Shown: positions 26,275 through 37,811 of the stretch, in pieces
Position numbering within the stretch: the stretch's first letter is position 1
Layout of the letters: each line of letters begins with the position of its first letter
Assembly (NCBI GenBank): GCA_902581405.1
Contig: CACHOJ010000003.1
Location: 39,764 to 103,763 of the forward strand
Direction of reading: 5' to 3'
DNA length: 64,000 bases
DNA from: an uncultured Pelagibacteraceae bacterium
GTDB lineage: Bacteria; Pseudomonadota; Alphaproteobacteria; Pelagibacterales; Pelagibacteraceae
Notes under the pieces: model-generated
Databases searched by the model: none
What the model saw: only the letters and a program-made list of their open reading frames with translations
Told to the model about the DNA's origin: nothing
Program-made: the position numbers and the translations under genes

Positions 26275-26994
26275 ATGAAAATAGAAATTATAAAATGTTT
26301 AGAAGATAATTTTTCCTATTTATTAATTGATGAACTAACAAAATCTACTATTGTAATAGATCCTAGTGAAGCAAAGCCTATTATTAATAAAATTGAAAGT
26401 CTTAATCTAAAATTAAAATTTATAATGAATACACACCATCATTATGATCATGTAGGAGGCAATAAAGAGCTCAAGAAATTATATAATGCTAAAGTTATAG
26501 GTTTTGATGAAGATAAACATAGGATACCTGAAATAGATATATCTTTAAAAAATGATGAAACTTGGAAAGACGGTATATTTGAAGCAAAAGTTTTTCATGT
26601 TCCAGGACATACTTTAGGACATATATGTTTCTACTTTTTTAAAGAAAATGCATTATTTTCTGGAGATACATTATTTTCATTAGGTTGTGGAAGAGTGTTT
26701 GAGGGAACTAACGAACAGATGTTTAGTTCTTTGCAATTATTAAAGAATTTACCGATTGAGACAAAGATTTATTGTGGGCATGAATATACATTAAAAAATT
26801 CAAATTTTTGTCTAAAACATGATCCAGAAAATAAAGCTTTAATTTCGAAAATTGGGTTTATAAAAAATCAACTGGCCAAAGGTCATCCAACCATTCCATC
26901 GACACTTGAAGAAGAGTTGCAAACTAATATTTTTTTAAGATCTAAAAACGTTGAAAACTTTTCAAAATTGAGAGATTTAAAGGATAATTTCTAG
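26275..26994 (+). CDS. gloB: hydroxyacylglutathione hydrolase (glyoxalase II)
   Basis: A 239-residue metallo-beta-lactamase-fold enzyme with the metal site THHHYDHVGG, the later His in VPGHTLGH, the Asp in FSGDTLFSLGCGRVFEG and the His in YCGHEYT. The SLGCGRVFEG and HDPEN segments are specific to glyoxalase II, which releases D-lactate and glutathione from S-lactoylglutathione in methylglyoxal disposal. It follows metW by one base and so probably belongs to the metX operon. A short gap with the rplU promoter follows. Confidence 0.94.
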   Translation: MKIEIIKCLEDNFSYLLIDELTKSTIVIDPSEAKPIINKIESLNLKLKFIMNTHHHYDHVGGNKELKKLYNAKVIGFDEDKHRIPEIDISLKNDETWKDGIFEAKVFHVPGHTLGHICFYFFKENALFSGDTLFSLGCGRVFEGTNEQMFSSLQLLKNLPIETKIYCGHEYTLKNSNFCLKHDPENKALISKIGFIKNQLAKGHPTIPSTLEEELQTNIFLRSKNVENFSKLRDLKDNF

Positions 26995-27004
26995 CTTATT
27001 CAGC

Positions 27005-27032
27005 TTGACTAAAATAAGGCCCTGACTATATT
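27005..27032 (+). promoter_or_regulatory. rplU: sigma-70 promoter of rplU-rpmA
   Basis: TTGACT (27005-27010) and TATATT (27027-27032) are separated by 16 bases. GCTGATAATT follows at once, and AGGA (27050-27053) is the ribosome site before the rplU ATG. It starts the translation and growth operon. Confidence 0.6.
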
Positions 27033-27059
27033 GCTGATAATTAAAAATTAGGATCATTA

Positions 27060-27470
27060 ATGTCATATGCAGTTATTCAAACAGGTGGAAAGCAGTATAA
27101 AGTATCTGCTGGGGAAATTATTAAAGTTGAAAAACTACCTGAATCTAATCCAGATACTAAAGTAGAATTTAAAGAAATCTTAGCTTATGGAGATGACAAA
27201 AGTATTGAGTTGGGCGAACCAACAGTAAATGGAGCTAAAGTTGAAGCAGAATTGTTAAAAAATGGTAAAGAAAGAACAGTTTTAATTTTTAAAAAAAGAA
27301 GAAGAAAAAATTCAAGACGAAAAAATGGACATAGACAGCAATTCTCGTTAATAAGAATTAGTAAGATTTTTTCAAAAGATGGCAAAGTGCTATCAGAGGC
27401 TGAAAAAATGAAAAAAAAAGAAACTGCAGTTAAAGAGGCTAAAGAAGAAAAAGTTGAGGCTTCAAAATAA
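27060..27470 (+). CDS. rplU: 50S ribosomal protein L21
   Basis: A 136-residue protein beginning MSYAVIQTGGKQYKVSAGE, the L21 signature, with the basic KKRRRKNSRRKNGHRQQF loop that contacts 23S rRNA. The core ends near residue 105. The remaining 30 residues are an extension rich in Lys, Glu and Ala (EKMKKKETAVKEAKEEK), often seen in alphaproteobacterial L21. It starts after a visible promoter and AGGA, and is followed by rpmA 11 bases on, as in nearly all bacteria. Confidence 0.97.
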   Translation: MSYAVIQTGGKQYKVSAGEIIKVEKLPESNPDTKVEFKEILAYGDDKSIELGEPTVNGAKVEAELLKNGKERTVLIFKKRRRKNSRRKNGHRQQFSLIRISKIFSKDGKVLSEAEKMKKKETAVKEAKEEKVEASK

Positions 27471-27481
27471 ATAGGTAAATT

Positions 27482-27736
27482 ATGGCAACAAAAAAAGCAG
27501 GTGGATCATCAAGGAACGGAAGAGATAGTGCTGGCCGTAGACTAGGAGTAAAAAAATATGGTGGTCAATTGGTAGTACCTGGAAATATAATTGTTAGACA
27601 AAGAGGTACTAAAATATTTCCTGGAGAAAATGTTGGAATGGGTAAAGATCATTCAATTTTTTCTGTTGTTAAAGGGAAAGTAATTTTTAAAAAAAGCAAG
27701 TCAGACAGAACTTACGTTTCAGTAAAGCCTAACTAA
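27482..27736 (+). CDS. rpmA: 50S ribosomal protein L27
   Basis: An 84-residue protein beginning [20 protein letters not shown], the invariant N-terminus of L27 that reaches the peptidyl transferase centre, followed by [11 protein letters not shown] and [19 protein letters not shown]. There is no N-terminal extension needing protease removal as in Firmicutes. It lies between rplU and obgE, the standard order. A weak six-base-pair hairpin lies in the 28-base gap before obgE but has no U-tract. Confidence 0.97.
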   Translation: MATKKAGGSSRNGRDSAGRRLGVKKYGGQLVVPGNIIVRQRGTKIFPGENVGMGKDHSIFSVVKGKVIFKKSKSDRTYVSVKPN

Positions 27737-27764
27737 TAAACAGATAATTAACATCTGTAAAATC

Positions 27765-28748
27765 ATGAAATTTCTTGATCAAGTAAAGATATTTGTAAAA
27801 GCTGGTGACGGTGGGTCTGGATCACCTAGCTTTAGAAGAGAAAAATTTATTGAATTTGGAGGACCTGATGGAGGTGATGGAGGAAAAGGTGGTTCAGTAA
27901 TTCTAATATCAGAAAGAAATTTAAACACACTAATTGATTTTAGATATCAACAACACTTTAAAGCTGAGAAGGGTAGAGATGGAAGTGGAAAAAATAAGAC
28001 CGGAAGAGGCGGAGAAGATTTATATTTGAAAGTACCAATTGGGACTCAAATATTTGAAGAAGATAATAAAACTTTAATTTATGATTTTAAAACGGAGAAT
28101 GAGGAATTTGTTGTGGCAATTGGTGGTAAAGGAGGATTTGGAAATACAAGATTTAAATCTTCAACAAATAGAGCTCCAAAAAAATTTACTAAAGGAACAA
28201 TTGGTGAAGACTTTTGGATATGGCTTCAACTTAAAACAATTGCAGATATAGGAATTATTGGATTGCCAAATGCAGGTAAATCAAGTTTATTAGCATCATT
28301 AACTAGTGCAACTCCTAAAATAGCAAATTATAAATTTACAACTCTAAATCCTAATCTTGGAGTTGCTGTATATGATGATAAAGAAATAACTTTAGCTGAT
28401 ATCCCTGGGTTAATTGAGGGTGCACATAAAGGAACGGGATTAGGTATTAAATTTTTAAAACATATAGAAAGATGTAAAGTGTTGTTACATCTCATAGATA
28501 TATCGGAAGGTGATTTATCTCATTCATATATCCAAGTTAGAGATGAAATGAAAAAATATAGCTCAGAACTTTTAAAAAAGCAGGAAATAATCGTATTTAA
28601 TAAGATGGACCTAATTGATGAAAATGAAATAAGTATAAAAATTAAAGACTTTGAAAAAATAATAAAAAAACCTACTTTTAGAATATCAACGCTCGATAAA
28701 AAATCTGTATCTGATATTAAATCAAAATTACTTAATTATGTATCTTAA
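27765..28748 (+). CDS. obgE: GTPase ObgE/CgtA
   Basis: An essential GTPase of 50S ribosome assembly and stress control. The 327-residue protein has the glycine-rich Obg fold (GDGGSGSPSFRREKF; GGDGGKGGSV) at 1-157, then the G domain with GLPNAGKSS, switch residues in FTTLNPNLGV, DIPGLIEGA, NKMDL and a final STLDKKS. The variable C-terminal domain of some relatives is absent, giving the minimal form. It follows rpmA and overlaps proB by 11 bases. Confidence 0.96.
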   Translation: MKFLDQVKIFVKAGDGGSGSPSFRREKFIEFGGPDGGDGGKGGSVILISERNLNTLIDFRYQQHFKAEKGRDGSGKNKTGRGGEDLYLKVPIGTQIFEEDNKTLIYDFKTENEEFVVAIGGKGGFGNTRFKSSTNRAPKKFTKGTIGEDFWIWLQLKTIADIGIIGLPNAGKSSLLASLTSATPKIANYKFTTLNPNLGVAVYDDKEITLADIPGLIEGAHKGTGLGIKFLKHIERCKVLLHLIDISEGDLSHSYIQVRDEMKKYSSELLKKQEIIVFNKMDLIDENEISIKIKDFEKIIKKPTFRISTLDKKSVSDIKSKLLNYVS

Positions 28749-29847
28749 AGACTCTAAGACAGTTGTTATTAAAATTGGATCATCTTTGTTAATTAATGAC
28801 AAAAAAATTATTAGAGAAAAGTGGTTGAAGGATTTTGCTAAAGATATTGAACATCTCAAAAAATTAAAAAAAAATATTATTTTAGTAAGCTCAGGAGCGA
28901 TTGCCCTTGGCTGTAAAAAGTTAAAATTAAGTAAGAAAAAATTGAAACTTGATAAAAGCCAAGCTGTGGCTTCAATTGGACAAATTGAATTAATGAATCT
29001 TTTTAAAAAAACTTTTAATAAGTCAAAAATTAATCTGTCACAAATATTATTAACCCTTGAGGATACAGAAAAAAGACGGAGAGCAATAAATGCTAAAAGA
29101 ACTTTTGAAAATTTGTTTGAACTTGGTTTTATACCAATAGTAAATGAAAATGATAGTATTGCTACCTCTGAGATTAAATATGGAGATAATGATAGGCTTG
29201 CATCTAGAGTTGCTCAGATATCAAGTGCAGACTGTTTGATTTTATTATCTGATGTAAATGGTCTTTACTCAAAAGATCCAAAATTAGATAATAAAGCCAA
29301 ACTAATTCGTGAGATCAAAAATATTGACCAAAATGTAGAAAATCTAGCTTCACAAAAAACAGGGGAATTTGGATCTGGTGGAATGAAAACAAAGATTGAT
29401 GCTGCCAAAATTTGTCAATTTTCAGGATGTCATATGGCTATAGCTAATGGTTTGATAAATAGACCAATACAAAAAATTTTGATGAAAAATATATGCACTT
29501 GGTTCTTACCTAAGATTTCAAAATTGGATGCTAGAAAAAAATGGATAATTAGTTCAATTTCTCCCAAGGGAAAAATAATAATTGATGAAGGTGCTTTATC
29601 AGCTTTGAATAATGGTAAAAGTTTACTAGCCGCTGGGATTAAAGACGTACAAGGTAGTTTTAATAAAGGTGATCATATTAAGATCCTAAATAATAAAATG
29701 ACTGAATTTGCTAGAGGCTTGAGTAGTTTTTCATCTGATGAAATTTTAAAAATTAAAGGTAAGCACTCCAATAAAATAAATGATATTTTAGGTTATGTTT
29801 CAAAATCCGAAGTTATTCATAAAGATGATATGGTGTTAATTAAATGA
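28738..29847 (+). CDS. proB: glutamate 5-kinase
   Basis: First enzyme of proline synthesis, phosphorylating glutamate. The 369-residue protein has the amino-acid kinase domain (KIGSSLL; LVSSGAIALG; NENDSIATSEIKYGDNDRLASRVA; GTGG-type loop as FGSGGMKTKIDAA) followed from about 275 by a PUA domain. Its start lies in the last 11 bases of obgE, and its stop overlaps the proA ATG (ATGA). Feedback inhibition by proline is usual for the family and the PUA domain is present. Confidence 0.95.
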   Translation: MYLKDSKTVVIKIGSSLLINDKKIIREKWLKDFAKDIEHLKKLKKNIILVSSGAIALGCKKLKLSKKKLKLDKSQAVASIGQIELMNLFKKTFNKSKINLSQILLTLEDTEKRRRAINAKRTFENLFELGFIPIVNENDSIATSEIKYGDNDRLASRVAQISSADCLILLSDVNGLYSKDPKLDNKAKLIREIKNIDQNVENLASQKTGEFGSGGMKTKIDAAKICQFSGCHMAIANGLINRPIQKILMKNICTWFLPKISKLDARKKWIISSISPKGKIIIDEGALSALNNGKSLLAAGIKDVQGSFNKGDHIKILNNKMTEFARGLSSFSSDEILKIKGKHSNKINDILGYVSKSEVIHKDDMVLIK

Positions 29848-31091
29848 TTAAAACTTTAGAAAAAATTGGTAAGAATGCAAAAATTGCTTTTCAAAATAAA
29901 ATAAGTAATAAAAAAAAAAATAAAGTATTAAGTAATTACATTCAACTTATTTTAAAAAATAAAAATAAAATTTTAGTAGAAAACGCAAAAGATATAAAAA
30001 TTGCTAAATCAAAAAAACTAAAAGAGAATTTAATTAAAAGACTTGCTCTTAATAATGATAAAATAAACTCGATTATTAAATCAATTGAAACTATCACAAA
30101 ATTTAAGGATCCAGTAGACGTTGATATAGAAACCTGGAAAAGACCAAACGGCTTAAAACTAAAAAAAGTATCAATTCCAATTGGTATTATTGGTGTAATT
30201 TATGAAAGTAGACCAAATGTTACTTCAGATGTATCAACACTTTGTTTTAAATCTGGAAACTGTGTAATACTAAGGGGAGGTTCTGAAGCTTATTTTAGTA
30301 ATAAAATCCTGGCAGATCTTTTTAGAAAATCATTAGACAAAAATAAAATTAACAAAAATTTTGTTCAGTTTATTGAGAATAAAGATAGGAAGCTGGTGGA
30401 CTATATGCTGTCAAAAATGTCAAAATATATAGATGTTGTTATTCCAAGAGGCGGAAAAAATCTTGTAAAAAAAGTTCAGGATTTATCCTCTATACCAGTA
30501 ATTGGTCACCTTGAAGGCATATGTCATACTTATATTGATAAAGATGCAAATCTTTCAATGGCAAAAAAAATATTAATCAATGCTAAATTGCGTAATACTA
30601 GTATTTGTGGAGCTACGGAAACACTCTTGATACATAAAAATAAATCTAAAAATGTAAATGAGATTTTAAGTGAACTAACTAAAAGAGGTTGTTCTATTTA
30701 TGCTGATAGAAAAATTTCTAAATTATTTAATGGAAATTTAAAATTAGCAAATAATAAAACTTGGTCGAAAGAACATTTATCTGCAAAAATTTCTGTAAAA
30801 TTAATAGATAATATTAATGATGCAGTAAATCATATTAATAAATATGGAACAATGCATACCGATGCAATAATTACAAATAATAAAAATTCAGCTAAATTTT
30901 TTATAAAAAATATTAAAAGTTCGATAGCTATTCACAATTCATCAACTCAGTATGCTGACGGAGGTGAATTTGGTTTTGGAGGGGAGGTTGGAATTTCAAC
31001 AAATAAACTTCCACCAAGGGGTCCAGTAGGACTTAACCAGCTTGTAAGTTACAAATATGAGATATATGGATCTGGACAAACAAGAAAATAA
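29844..31091 (+). CDS. proA: gamma-glutamyl phosphate reductase
   Basis: NADPH-dependent second step of proline synthesis. The 415-residue aldehyde-dehydrogenase-fold protein has YESRPNVTSDVSTLCFKSGN, the catalytic Cys in NTSICGATETLL (about 255) and SSTQYADGGEFGFGGEVGIST near the end, which all identify ProA. It overlaps proB by four bases and nadD by about 26 bases. The N-terminal 40 residues are extremely rich in Lys and Asn. Confidence 0.96.
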   Translation: MIKTLEKIGKNAKIAFQNKISNKKKNKVLSNYIQLILKNKNKILVENAKDIKIAKSKKLKENLIKRLALNNDKINSIIKSIETITKFKDPVDVDIETWKRPNGLKLKKVSIPIGIIGVIYESRPNVTSDVSTLCFKSGNCVILRGGSEAYFSNKILADLFRKSLDKNKINKNFVQFIENKDRKLVDYMLSKMSKYIDVVIPRGGKNLVKKVQDLSSIPVIGHLEGICHTYIDKDANLSMAKKILINAKLRNTSICGATETLLIHKNKSKNVNEILSELTKRGCSIYADRKISKLFNGNLKLANNKTWSKEHLSAKISVKLIDNINDAVNHINKYGTMHTDAIITNNKNSAKFFIKNIKSSIAIHNSSTQYADGGEFGFGGEVGISTNKLPPRGPVGLNQLVSYKYEIYGSGQTRK

Positions 31092-31602
31092 AAAAAAAAT
31101 TGGCATTCTTGGGGGAACTTTCGATCCAGCACATAAAGGTCATTTAAGTATCTCTAAAGAAGCAAAAAAAAGATTTGGTATTGATAATATTATTTGGGCA
31201 GTAACCAAAAAGAATCCATTTAAAGATAAAAGTAGTTTAAGTTTAAATGAAAGATTAAATTTTGCAAAAAAAATCACTAAAGAATATTTATTTATAAAAG
31301 TAAAATATTTTGAAGATAAAATTAAATCAAATAGAACAGTCGACCTTGTAAAGTATATAAAAAAAAATAATAAAAATACTGATATTTATTTTATAATGGG
31401 AGCAGATACTTTGATAAATTTTCATAAATGGAAGAATTCTGATTTAATTTCATCTATTTGTAATATTCTGGTATTTGATAGAGACAGATACAAGGCTAAA
31501 TCTTTAAGCTCTAAAAGCTTTAAAAAGTATAGTAAAAAAAGCTTAAAATTTGTAAAATTTAATAAGGTCAATATTTCATCTTCTAAATTAAGAAAAATTT
31601 GA
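31066..31602 (+). CDS. nadD: nicotinate-nucleotide adenylyltransferase NadD, short C-terminus
   Basis: Adenylates nicotinate mononucleotide in NAD synthesis. The nucleotidyltransferase loop GILGGTFDPAHKGH lies near the start, then IMGADTLINFHKW and the ISSSKLRKI motif. The last of these normally precedes about 20 further residues, but here translation stops immediately, so the enzyme lacks the usual C-terminal helix. No continuation is found in another frame in the 17 bases before rsfS. I start at the ATG at 31066 (MDLDKQEN; 178 residues) inside proA; the ATG at 31057 is an alternative. Confidence 0.88.
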   Translation: MDLDKQENKKKIGILGGTFDPAHKGHLSISKEAKKRFGIDNIIWAVTKKNPFKDKSSLSLNERLNFAKKITKEYLFIKVKYFEDKIKSNRTVDLVKYIKKNNKNTDIYFIMGADTLINFHKWKNSDLISSICNILVFDRDRYKAKSLSSKSFKKYSKKSLKFVKFNKVNISSSKLRKI

Positions 31603-31619
31603 TACTCTTTAATTAACTA

Positions 31620-31970
31620 ATGGATAAAATCTCTTCTATTCACAAAAATGTGATCAATCTTTTAGATGCAAATAAAGCCTTAGATATCGTTTCAATCGAT
31701 TTAGACGGAAAATCGTCAATAGCAGATCAAATGATAATCGCTAGTGGAACGTCTTCGAGACATATCCAAGCTTTATCAGAGCAAGTTTATGAATACTTAA
31801 AAAAAAATGGCGTAAAAAATTGTAAAATTGAAGGAAGGGAAAGTAATGATTGGAAGCTAGTGGATGGAATAGATCTAATTGTTCATATTTTCAATCCTGA
31901 AAAAAGAAAATTTTATGAATTAGAAAAGATATGGTCTGAGTTAATTCCTAAAGAAAAAGTAATTATATAA
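31620..31970 (+). CDS. rsfS: ribosomal silencing factor RsfS
   Basis: A 116-residue protein that binds L14 and keeps the subunits apart when nutrients fail. The conserved segments are DIVSIDLDGKSSIADQMIIASGTSSRHI and KIEGRESNDWKLVDGIDLIVHIF. The nadD-rsfS order is standard. In most relatives rlmH comes next, but here the TAA overlaps the ATG of ctpA (TAATG), so rlmH is absent from this site. The length is typical. Confidence 0.94.
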   Translation: MDKISSIHKNVINLLDANKALDIVSIDLDGKSSIADQMIIASGTSSRHIQALSEQVYEYLKKNGVKNCKIEGRESNDWKLVDGIDLIVHIFNPEKRKFYELEKIWSELIPKEKVII

Positions 31971-33112
31971 TGAAAAGAATTAAAATATATTTTTTGTCAT
32001 TATTTATTTTTTTTTCAACAACAAATATTGTTAGTTCATCAGATGAGAATGATATATACAAAAAAATAGATGTTTTTTCAGAAGTCTTAGACAAAATTAA
32101 TAAAGAATTTGTTGATGAGGTAAATCAAAGTGATGCTATGGATGCTGCTATCAATGGCGTTCTTCAATCTTTAGACCCTTACTCTGCTTATATGACACCA
32201 GATTCTTATCAAAGTATGCAAACAGAAACTAGTGGAGAATTTGGTGGTCTGGGAATTGAGGTAAGTATGGAGGCTGGGGTAATAAAAGTAATAACCCCCA
32301 TGGACGATTCACCTGCGGCTGAAGCAGGAGTTAAAGCTGGTGATTACATAGTAAAAATTAATGATATTCAAGTTCAGGGAAAATCCTTAAGTGAAGCAGT
32401 AGATATTATGAGAGGTCCTGTTGGAACAGATATTGAAATAACAGTTAGGCGAAGAGGTGAACGAAAGGCATTAGTTTTTAATATCACTAGAGAAAAAATT
32501 AAGGTTTCATCTGTAAAATCTGAAATATTAGAAAATCAAACTGGTTATTTGAGACTTACCTCATTTAATGAAAATAGTAGTGGTCAAATTAAGGATAAAA
32601 TAAAAGAATTTAAAAATAATAAAAATGTTAAAAATTATATTTTAGATTTAAGAAATAATCCTGGTGGGCTTCTTTCTCAGGCAATTAAAATTACAGATTT
32701 TTTTTTAGATAGTGGAGAAATTGTTTCAACAAAAAGTAAAAGAAAATATGAAAGTAGAAAATTCTTTGCAAAAAAAGGTGATATATTAGATGGAAATACA
32801 GTTGTTGTTTTAATAAATTATGGTTCTGCATCTGCATCTGAGATTGTAGCGGGTGCACTTAAGGATCACAAAAGAGCGATAGTAATTGGAGAAAATAGCT
32901 ATGGTAAAGGGTCTGTCCAATCAATTATTCCACTCAAAAATAAAGGTGCAATAAGATTAACTGTATCTAAATATTATCTTCCATCTGGAAAATCGATTTC
33001 GGAAATAGGTGTCTCACCTGATATTGAGATTGCTGAAGGATCTGACGACTTTAGGTTTAATACTGATACAGATAATCAACTTCAATTCGCTTTAGAGCTC
33101 TTAAACGGTTAA
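31970..33112 (+). CDS. ctpA: carboxyl-terminal processing protease CtpA (S41 family)
   Basis: A 380-residue periplasmic serine protease. Residues 1-23 form a signal peptide (FLSLFIFFSTTNIVSSS). A PDZ domain spans about 80-165 (GGLGIEV...SPAAEAGVKAGDYI), followed by the protease core with the nucleophile Ser in NYGSASASEIVAG (S286-S290) and the general-base Lys313 in SYGKGSVQ. It trims C-termini of envelope proteins and may control peptidoglycan hydrolases. It starts on the rsfS stop and is followed one base later by rppH. The EnvC-like gene that often precedes ctpA is absent. Confidence 0.94.
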   Translation: MKRIKIYFLSLFIFFSTTNIVSSSDENDIYKKIDVFSEVLDKINKEFVDEVNQSDAMDAAINGVLQSLDPYSAYMTPDSYQSMQTETSGEFGGLGIEVSMEAGVIKVITPMDDSPAAEAGVKAGDYIVKINDIQVQGKSLSEAVDIMRGPVGTDIEITVRRRGERKALVFNITREKIKVSSVKSEILENQTGYLRLTSFNENSSGQIKDKIKEFKNNKNVKNYILDLRNNPGGLLSQAIKITDFFLDSGEIVSTKSKRKYESRKFFAKKGDILDGNTVVVLINYGSASASEIVAGALKDHKRAIVIGENSYGKGSVQSIIPLKNKGAIRLTVSKYYLPSGKSISEIGVSPDIEIAEGSDDFRFNTDTDNQLQFALELLNG

Positions 33113-33113
33113 A

Positions 33114-33593
33114 ATGAAAGAGAAATATAAAAATTTACCACTTAGAAGTGGAGTAGGGATAGTTGTTTTAAATAAAGAAAATAAAATTTTTGTTGCAAAA
33201 AGAATAGATAATAAAAAAAATTTTTGGCAAATGCCACAGGGTGGAGTTGATAAGGGTGAAGACTTTTATGAAGCTGCAATTAGAGAATTAGAGGAAGAAA
33301 CAAGCATTAAATCAGTGAGTTTAATTAAAAAAATTGATGGCTTACTTACTTACCATTTGCCAAATGAGTTATTGGGAATTATTTGGAAAGGTAAATTTAA
33401 AGGTCAAAAACAACAATGGTATGTGATGAGATTTAATGGTGATGAACAAGAAATTAATATAAAAACAAAACACCCAGAATTTCTTGAATGGAAATGGGTA
33501 GAACCAGATAAAATTACTGAACTTGTAGTAGAATTTAAACTACATGTATATGAGAAAATTCAAGAAGAAGTCAAAAAAATTTTAGTTAATTGA
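33114..33593 (+). CDS. rppH: RNA pyrophosphohydrolase RppH
   Basis: A 159-residue Nudix hydrolase that removes pyrophosphate from 5' ends of mRNA to start decay. The Nudix box GGVDKGEDFYEAAIRELEEE, continuing as T-S-I, is complete, and WQMPQGG, LTYHLP and QQWYVMRF are specific to the RppH (NudH) group rather than dinucleotide hydrolases. It is one base after ctpA and last in the rplU-to-rppH run. It converges with atpC, and the two coding regions overlap by 12 bases. Confidence 0.93.
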   Translation: MKEKYKNLPLRSGVGIVVLNKENKIFVAKRIDNKKNFWQMPQGGVDKGEDFYEAAIRELEEETSIKSVSLIKKIDGLLTYHLPNELLGIIWKGKFKGQKQQWYVMRFNGDEQEINIKTKHPEFLEWKWVEPDKITELVVEFKLHVYEKIQEEVKKILVN

Positions 33594-33973
33594 TTTTAAT
33601 ACATCAAGTTTTTGATCTAACAAATATTTTTTCTGATCATTAATTTCTGGGTTCTTTAGTTCTTCTTCTGCAGTTTTTTGAATTTCTGAAATTTTTTCTT
33701 TATCGATATCTTTTAAATTTAAAATAAGGCTTGTAAGTATGGAAAGATTATTATTTTTGAATTCAATTATTCCATCACTTACATAAAAATTTTCCTCACC
33801 AGACTTTGAAAATAATTTGATTATTCCTGGTTTTAAAAAAGAAATAATAGAAATATGATCTTTTAAAATTCCTATCTCACCTTCAAATGCAGGAAGAACT
33901 ACTTCTGTAACATCATCTTTTGATAAAAAAGATTTTTCTGGGTTTACTATTTCTACTGAATATACTTCACTCA

Positions 33974-33974
<1 letters not shown>
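33582..33974 (-). CDS. atpC: F1 ATP synthase subunit epsilon
   Basis: A 130-residue subunit of the central stalk that couples rotation and regulates ATP hydrolysis. VEIVNPEKSFLSKDDVTEVVLPAFEGEIGILKDH is split around the beta sandwich, and the C-terminal helical part is short (EISEIQKTAEEELKNPEIND). It is last in atpHAGDC, starting on the atpD stop by one base. Its stop lies inside the end of the opposing rppH. Confidence 0.94.
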
Positions 33975-36270
<2,296 letters not shown>

Positions 36271-36275
36271 TATTT

Positions 36276-37811
36276 TTATGATTTAAAATCTTTCTTAAGT
36301 TCAAGAATAATTTCATTCAATTCCTTCTCTTTGTCTTCGTCAAGTTTTCCAGAGCTTGAAATTGAATCAATTATATCTGATTTTTCAGCTTTACATTTTT
36401 CAATAATTTTATTCTCAAAACTAGCAATGTCTTTCTGATCAATATCATCAAGATGTCCTTTTACCCCACAAAATACAGAAATTACTTGTTCTGCAACTGT
36501 CATTGGAGAATATTGATTTTGTTTTAAAAGCTCAGTTAATTTTGAGCCTCTGTTAAGTAATTTCTGGGTAGATGCATCAAGATCTGAACCAAATTGTGCA
36601 AATGCTGCCATTTCACGATATTGTGCTAGTTCTAACTTCATTGAGCCAGATACCTTTTTCATCGCTTTAGTTTGAGCTGAAGATCCAACTCTTGATACAG
36701 ACAAACCAACATTTATCGCTGGTCTTATACCTTGATTAAAAAGTTCAGTTTCAAGGAATATTTGACCATCAGTAATTGAAATAACATTTGTTGGTATAAA
36801 TGCCGACACATCTCCACCTTGAGTTTCAATAATTGGAAGAGCTGTTAAAGATCCTCCACCATGCTCGTCTCCCAATTTTGCAGCTCTTTCAAGCAATCTG
36901 CTGTGTAAGTAAAAGACATCACCAGGATAAGCTTCTCTCCCTGGTGGTCTTCTTAATAAAAGAGACATTTGCCTGTAGGCAACTGCTTGTTTTGATAGAT
37001 CATCATATATTATAAGAGCATGCATACCATTATCTCTAAAGTACTCACCCATAGCACATCCAGTATATGGAGCTAAAAATTGTAAAGGTGCTGCATCTGA
37101 TGCGGTAGCAGCAACTATCGTTGTATACTCCATCGCACCTGCTTCTTCTAAAGTTTTTTCAATTTGTCTAACAGTTGACCGTTTTTGACCTACAGCAACA
37201 TAAATACAATAAAGTTTTTTCTTCTCATCACCAGACTCGTTAATTTTCTTCTGATTTATAATGGCATCTATAGCTACGGCTGTTTTACCAGTTTGTCTAT
37301 CACCAATGATTAGTTCTCTTTGACCTCTCCCGATTGGAACTAAACTATCAATTGATTTAAGCCCAGTCTGCATTGGCTCACTTACTGATTTACGTGGAAT
37401 AATGCCAGGAGCTTTTACTTCAACCCTACTTCTTTTTAAACTTTTATCTAAAGCACCTTTTCCATCAATTGGATTTCCCAAACCATCAACAACTCTACCT
37501 AATAATTCTTTTCCAACTGGTGTATCTACAATTGCACCTGTTCTTTTTACAGTGTCTCCCTCTTTTACAGCTTTGTCATCTCCAAAAATAACAACCCCTA
37601 CATTTTCACTCTCAAGATTTAAGGCCATACCTTTTGATCCATCAGAAAACTCTACCATCTCACCAGCTTGAACATTATCTAATCCATAAATTCTCGCTAT
37701 ACCATCACCCACAGACAAAACTTGTCCTACTTCAGTGACCTCAGCTTTATCACCAAATTTTTTAATTTGTTCTTTTAATATTTTTGTAACTTCTGAAGGA
37801 TTTATTTCCAT
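36276..37811 (-). CDS. atpA: F1 ATP synthase subunit alpha
   Basis: A 511-residue non-catalytic nucleotide-binding subunit. Walker A is [13 protein letters not shown], and [30 protein letters not shown] and [17 protein letters not shown] are conserved. It lies directly after atpH with no gap and starts with ATG preceded by AGGCTTAAATG. It forms the alternating hexamer with AtpD. The membrane Fo genes are not in this window, as in many alphaproteobacteria where they sit elsewhere. Confidence 0.98.
   Translation of the reverse strand: MEINPSEVTKILKEQIKKFGDKAEVTEVGQVLSVGDGIARIYGLDNVQAGEMVEFSDGSKGMALNLESENVGVVIFGDDKAVKEGDTVKRTGAIVDTPVGKELLGRVVDGLGNPIDGKGALDKSLKRSRVEVKAPGIIPRKSVSEPMQTGLKSIDSLVPIGRGQRELIIGDRQTGKTAVAIDAIINQKKINESGDEKKKLYCIYVAVGQKRSTVRQIEKTLEEAGAMEYTTIVAATASDAAPLQFLAPYTGCAMGEYFRDNGMHALIIYDDLSKQAVAYRQMSLLLRRPPGREAYPGDVFYLHSRLLERAAKLGDEHGGGSLTALPIIETQGGDVSAFIPTNVISITDGQIFLETELFNQGIRPAINVGLSVSRVGSSAQTKAMKKVSGSMKLELAQYREMAAFAQFGSDLDASTQKLLNRGSKLTELLKQNQYSPMTVAEQVISVFCGVKGHLDDIDQKDIASFENKIIEKCKAEKSDIIDSISSSGKLDEDKEKELNEIILELKKDFKS

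Noticed and set aside
27740..27758. Hairpin ACAGAT/ATCTGT in the rpmA-obgE gap as a terminator
   Set aside because: The six-pair stem is A+T-rich and lacks a following T-run; obgE continues the operon. It may be chance.
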